This document shows positions 62,101 through 64,000 of a DNA stretch of 64,000 nucleotides, piece by piece. Below the pieces are notes generated by a model that was given only the letters and a program-made list of their open reading frames with translations, ran no database searches and was not told the origin of the DNA. The DNA is from WLMZ01 sp038227995. Lineage in GTDB: Bacteria > Actinomycetota > Acidimicrobiia > Acidimicrobiales > Ilumatobacteraceae. The stretch is taken from the NCBI GenBank assembly GCA_038227995.1, contig JBBRPP010000014.1, positions 1-64,000 on the forward strand. The letters run 5' to 3'. Each line of letters begins with the position of its first letter. Position 1 is the stretch's first letter. The position numbers and the translations under genes were made by a program.

Positions 62101-63441
62101 CCGTTCGGCCAAGCCGTGGGCAGCGCACTCACCATCCCGCTGGCGTCGTCGGGCACCGTGTCGTCACTGCGCATCGTGCAGCCACCCTCGACCCAATACG
62201 GAGTGATCACGCAGGTCTCCGTGGCGAGTTCGTCCGGATCGCAAACGGTCGCCGTCCCGACGCCGGACAGCACGGGCGCGAGCAGCGTCGACTTCCCTCC
62301 GGTCAGCGGCGCGGCTCTCACGATCACGGTCACGGCGACCAACGGGACGACGACGCTCGATCGACGGTACGGCGAGCTTGTGCAGCTGCCCGTCGCGATC
62401 AGCGAGATCTCCGGCGCCGGGATCATCGCGAAGGCGCTTCCTGCCTCGATCGACACGGGTTGCCGCAGCGACCTGCTCACCACCGATTCCAGCGGATTCG
62501 CGATCCAGTTCTCCGGCTCGATCAGCGACCTCTTCGCGGGCACGCCCGCCACGGTCACCGCGTGCGGTCCGGCGTCGTTCTCGCTCGGCAACGGCGAGCA
62601 CATCGTGCGCAGCGCAGTCGGTCTCGCCACGGCCATCGACATCGACCGAGTCGTGCTCACCGGCAGCACTGCGCTGGCGAACGCTGTGCCCGACGGTGTA
62701 GGCCGCCCGATGCCCGGTCCGCAACCGACCGTGACCGTGCTGTCCAGCAGTCACACCTCACGGACAGTACGCGTGGACTCCTGCGTCGACGGCTGCTGGT
62801 TCATCTTCGGAGAGGGCTACAACACCGGTTGGCATGCGACGAGCGATGGAACGTCACTCGGCGATCAGCAGCTGGTCGATGGCGGGTTCAACGGTTGGTA
62901 CCTTCCCCCCGGTTCGGGCGCGCGGACGATCCATCTCGAGTTCGAGGGCCAGAAGACGCTCACACTCGCCTTCCTGCTGAGCGCGCTCGGTGTGTTGCTG
63001 TGCATCGCGCTGATCGTCTTCGACCGCCGTCGCCGTGATGCGTACGCGTCCGATCCCCCGGCGATGAATTCGATCCTGGGCCGGCCAATCCCCGGCTCGC
63101 CGTATCGCTGGAACAGTCCGGCAGCGATCAGCACGGCGGTCGCATCGGTCGCAGGCGTGATCGTCATCTCGCCGCTGTGGGGTGTGATCTGTGGCGCCGT
63201 CGCGTTCCTCGCCGGCTTCGTTGCCAAGCGCCCGCGCCTGCTCGGCTACGCGGCCGCGGCGATCGTCACCTACATCGGGCTGGTGATGGCCTACCGGGTC
63301 TCGACTCAGCACCCATTCGTCAATGCGGGTTGGCCGGGACATTTCGCGGACCTCGACAGGCTCGGGATGACCGTGATCGTGTTCCTGCTGGCCGCCGTGC
63401 TGGCTGTCCGCCAACCACCGACGGAGACAGCCGCCAGCTAG
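59182..63441 (+). CDS. AftD-like alpha-(1->3)-arabinofuranosyltransferase family protein
   Basis: This giant 1419-residue membrane protein begins with a GT-C domain of about ten helices (1-420). The first luminal loop holds the acidic PTDTKLYLYFDP region expected to carry the catalytic aspartate. A long extracytoplasmic part follows (430-1235) with DUF3367-type sequence and two or more galactose-binding-like beta modules (for example AMAIDGKDSTAW and TDGDPATSWVSP). Several helices lie at the end. The plan and size match mycobacterial AftD, which branches arabinan. ATG 59182 is chosen; in-frame GTG 59140 and TTG 59122 are alternatives. Confidence 0.88.
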   Translation: MTDTTTAFFSRVKRAQTSLQVLLLVALAYIPTLTAAPGKMPTDTKLYLYFDPTRLTSDALHAWDSRQFAGWVPHQTISYLWPSGPWYSFFSAIGAPDWIAQRMWIGTLMVLGGLGVRWAAKLLGVSATGALVAGLFYQLSPYILPYVSRTSVMMLPWAGLGWLVGLTVRAATRTKWRDIGLIGLVMATVASTNATAILMVAPGPALWLVHAAWARSITWRRAVITAAKVGGISLMTSLWWIAMLSIQGKFGADVLSYSETLQAVSLTSSSTEVLRGMGYWLFYVRDPIGFTTSASFTYMASGRAIIISFAVLGIGVLGLACTRWASRRYAVLLVFVGVVLAVGVHPIDNPSPLMSGFADNSRSSIALALRSSTRALPLSTFGLALGAGALITALSRTRLRVRRYVPWLAGLLAIANMPVIWNGGFVDAALIRDENPPKAWTTAAAALDASPSGYRVFQLPGSEFGAFRWGYTVDPPLPGLTDKPLVTRDLLPLGSAAAMDLIYALDDRFQDGTAELSEVAPIARLLGVDTIWLPNDIAFERFRTPRPELTAKLFATPGNGLGTPITFGTPAVNVPIVPMVDEQSISNPAVGTPLAPVELVPVQDAQPIMRAKTATNTVVIAGSGDGVVDAAAAGLLSSSAMIRYAADVPQPKAGAVDPLTTASVIVTDSNRDRAHQWRGSQDVWGFTEDGASGSGVLKFDSSDQRTPVFPTETSADMTVSEQRGPVTAAVSSYGEPFAYRPEDRAAMAIDGKDSTAWLVADRFDPNGEYIRLTSKQPMSTLTLEQPQDARNRWITKVDVTDDSGTYSVDLDDASRSTAGQAITLRKASTVATITIRATEHTPLAPGEGLDAVGFAEIRTGSGPTEELIRVPSNVLPRLAANQGVDIVLSRLRTSPTDRWRSDPEPTLARVFTLSTERSFAPTVTARLDQRADDTTIAKLMSWTGTTANRRLTGVPAMGGWASTDGDPATSWVSPFGQAVGSALTIPLASSGTVSSLRIVQPPSTQYGVITQVSVASSSGSQTVAVPTPDSTGASSVDFPPVSGAALTITVTATNGTTTLDRRYGELVQLPVAISEISGAGIIAKALPASIDTGCRSDLLTTDSSGFAIQFSGSISDLFAGTPATVTACGPASFSLGNGEHIVRSAVGLATAIDIDRVVLTGSTALANAVPDGVGRPMPGPQPTVTVLSSSHTSRTVRVDSCVDGCWFIFGEGYNTGWHATSDGTSLGDQQLVDGGFNGWYLPPGSGARTIHLEFEGQKTLTLAFLLSALGVLLCIALIVFDRRRRDAYASDPPAMNSILGRPIPGSPYRWNSPAAISTAVASVAGVIVISPLWGVICGAVAFLAGFVAKRPRLLGYAAAAIVTYIGLVMAYRVSTQHPFVNAGWPGHFADLDRLGMTVIVFLLAAVLAVRQPPTETAAS

Positions 63442-63456
63442 GCTGACGTCTTCGTC

Positions 63457-63813
63457 ATGGCTGGTCATTCCTCTCGCGCTCTCGTCGATCCCTTTGCGCA
63501 ACGGTTGCTCAGCACCGACCTTCCCGGACTGACACGCGCGCAGCGCGACGAGGTCAGCGCCTTCGCCGTGCGGCGAGTCGACGGCCTGCCGAGCGCGCTG
63601 CGCATCGGCGTCACACTCATCGCCGCGCCGATGCGACTGATCGTCGCCGTGCCCGGTTCGGGACGAATCGTCAGCTGGCTGATTCGCCACCCGCTGCCCG
63701 GTGTCGGCGAGTACGTGCGCATGATCAGGTCGCTGGCGTACACGTACATCTGGGAGCGGTGGCCTGACGCGTCGACGAACGGGACGGTCACAGCGGCGGG
63801 CGACAGCCGATGA
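63457..63813 (+). CDS. Small protein upstream of GMC oxidoreductase
   Basis: This 118-residue protein has an N-terminal helical part with a basic and acidic face (LLSTDLPGLTRAQRDEVSAFAVRRVDGLPSALRI), a weakly hydrophobic segment (about 50-75) and an aromatic YTYIWERW stretch. I do not recognise the family. It overlaps the GMC gene by 4 bp (ATGA), so it may be a partner or maturation factor for it. TAGGCT at 63439-63444 lies 12 nt before its ATG. Confidence 0.7.
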   Translation: MAGHSSRALVDPFAQRLLSTDLPGLTRAQRDEVSAFAVRRVDGLPSALRIGVTLIAAPMRLIVAVPGSGRIVSWLIRHPLPGVGEYVRMIRSLAYTYIWERWPDASTNGTVTAAGDSR

Positions 63814-64000
63814 GCGCGGACACACCGATGCATTCGATCGCGACGCTTCCCCGCTACGACGCTGAGATCCTCGTCATCGGATCAGGGGCAGGCGGGGCGA
63901 CGACGGCAGCCCTCCTCGCGGAGGCCGGGTTCGATGTCCTGGTCGTCGAGGAAGGCGAATGGGTGGAACAGGGCTCCGTCGTACCGTTCTCGCTCGAACA
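63810..64000 (+). CDS. GMC-family oxidoreductase, N-terminal part
   Basis: Only the first 63 residues lie in the window. They contain the FAD-binding motif ILVIGSGAGGATTAALLAEAG and the following VVEEGEW, the signature of glucose-methanol-choline oxidoreductases and related cholesterol-oxidase-like enzymes. The gene continues past the right edge. The substrate cannot be judged from this part. Confidence 0.8.
   Translation, partial: MSADTPMHSIATLPRYDAEILVIGSGAGGATTAALLAEAGFDVLVVEEGEWVEQGSVVPFSLE

Noticed and set aside
1..64000. Search for a CRISPR array, rRNA genes, riboswitches and prophage genes
   Set aside because: No regularly spaced direct repeats, rRNA segments, recognisable aptamers or phage structural genes were seen on reading. 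A covariance-model search would be needed to exclude small RNAs.

Overview
The window is high-GC, densely coded actinobacterial chromosome. Many Acyl-CoA enzymes, a secreted protein built of DUF5650 repeats, a DUF5522 protein, an AftD-like arabinofuranosyltransferase and many probably leaderless genes (a TAnnnT box 6-10 nt before the start codon) suggest class Acidimicrobiia, near Ilumatobacter. That placement is an inference, since there is no rRNA here.

Layout. 1-435: short repeats resembling an IS21-family end, then tRNA-Pro(GGG) with its terminator. 436-5949: zinc-ribbon membrane protein, der and a DUF512 radical-SAM protein on the minus strand; ispH, a CopD-like membrane protein and an EamA transporter on the plus strand. 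5956-10117: SirB1-like protein, flavin reductase and acyl-CoA dehydrogenase (minus), divergent from an acyl-CoA ligase. 10202-13599: a DUF5650-repeat surface protein broken by one frameshift. 13584-19745: LysR regulator and divergent methyltransferase, aldehyde dehydrogenase and divergent phosphodiesterase, then a membrane protein and a second acyl-CoA ligase. 19768-27811: gamma-glutamyltransferase, luciferase-like monooxygenase, CodA-like amidohydrolase carrying an in-frame palindrome, SDR, and a NitT/TauT-type ABC importer (ATPase, permease, lipoprotein).

27911-38663 is the most unusual region. It holds a soluble Ser/Thr kinase, an unfamiliar flavoprotein-like oxidoreductase, a small 4-TM protein, a second short kinase and a zinc-ribbon/FHA protein on the plus strand. 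A CPA2 antiporter, a small FHA protein and a membrane-anchored Hsp70 face them on the minus strand. Together they look like a phospho-signalling module whose purpose I cannot name.

38700-47586 looks like nitrogen-heterocycle metabolism: M20 carbamoylase, creatininase family, phytoene-desaturase-like flavoprotein, phosphoribosyltransferase, three-subunit xanthine-dehydrogenase-type molybdoenzyme, and PPK2. 47650-54110: a DUF5522 protein and a complete Dpp/Opp-type importer. 54118-64000: enoyl-CoA hydratase, AlkA-like glycosylase, then an envelope-glycan region (PIG-V-like mannosyltransferase, epoxide hydrolase, polyprenol-phosphate mannose synthase, AftD-like protein) ending in a GMC oxidoreductase cut by the window edge.
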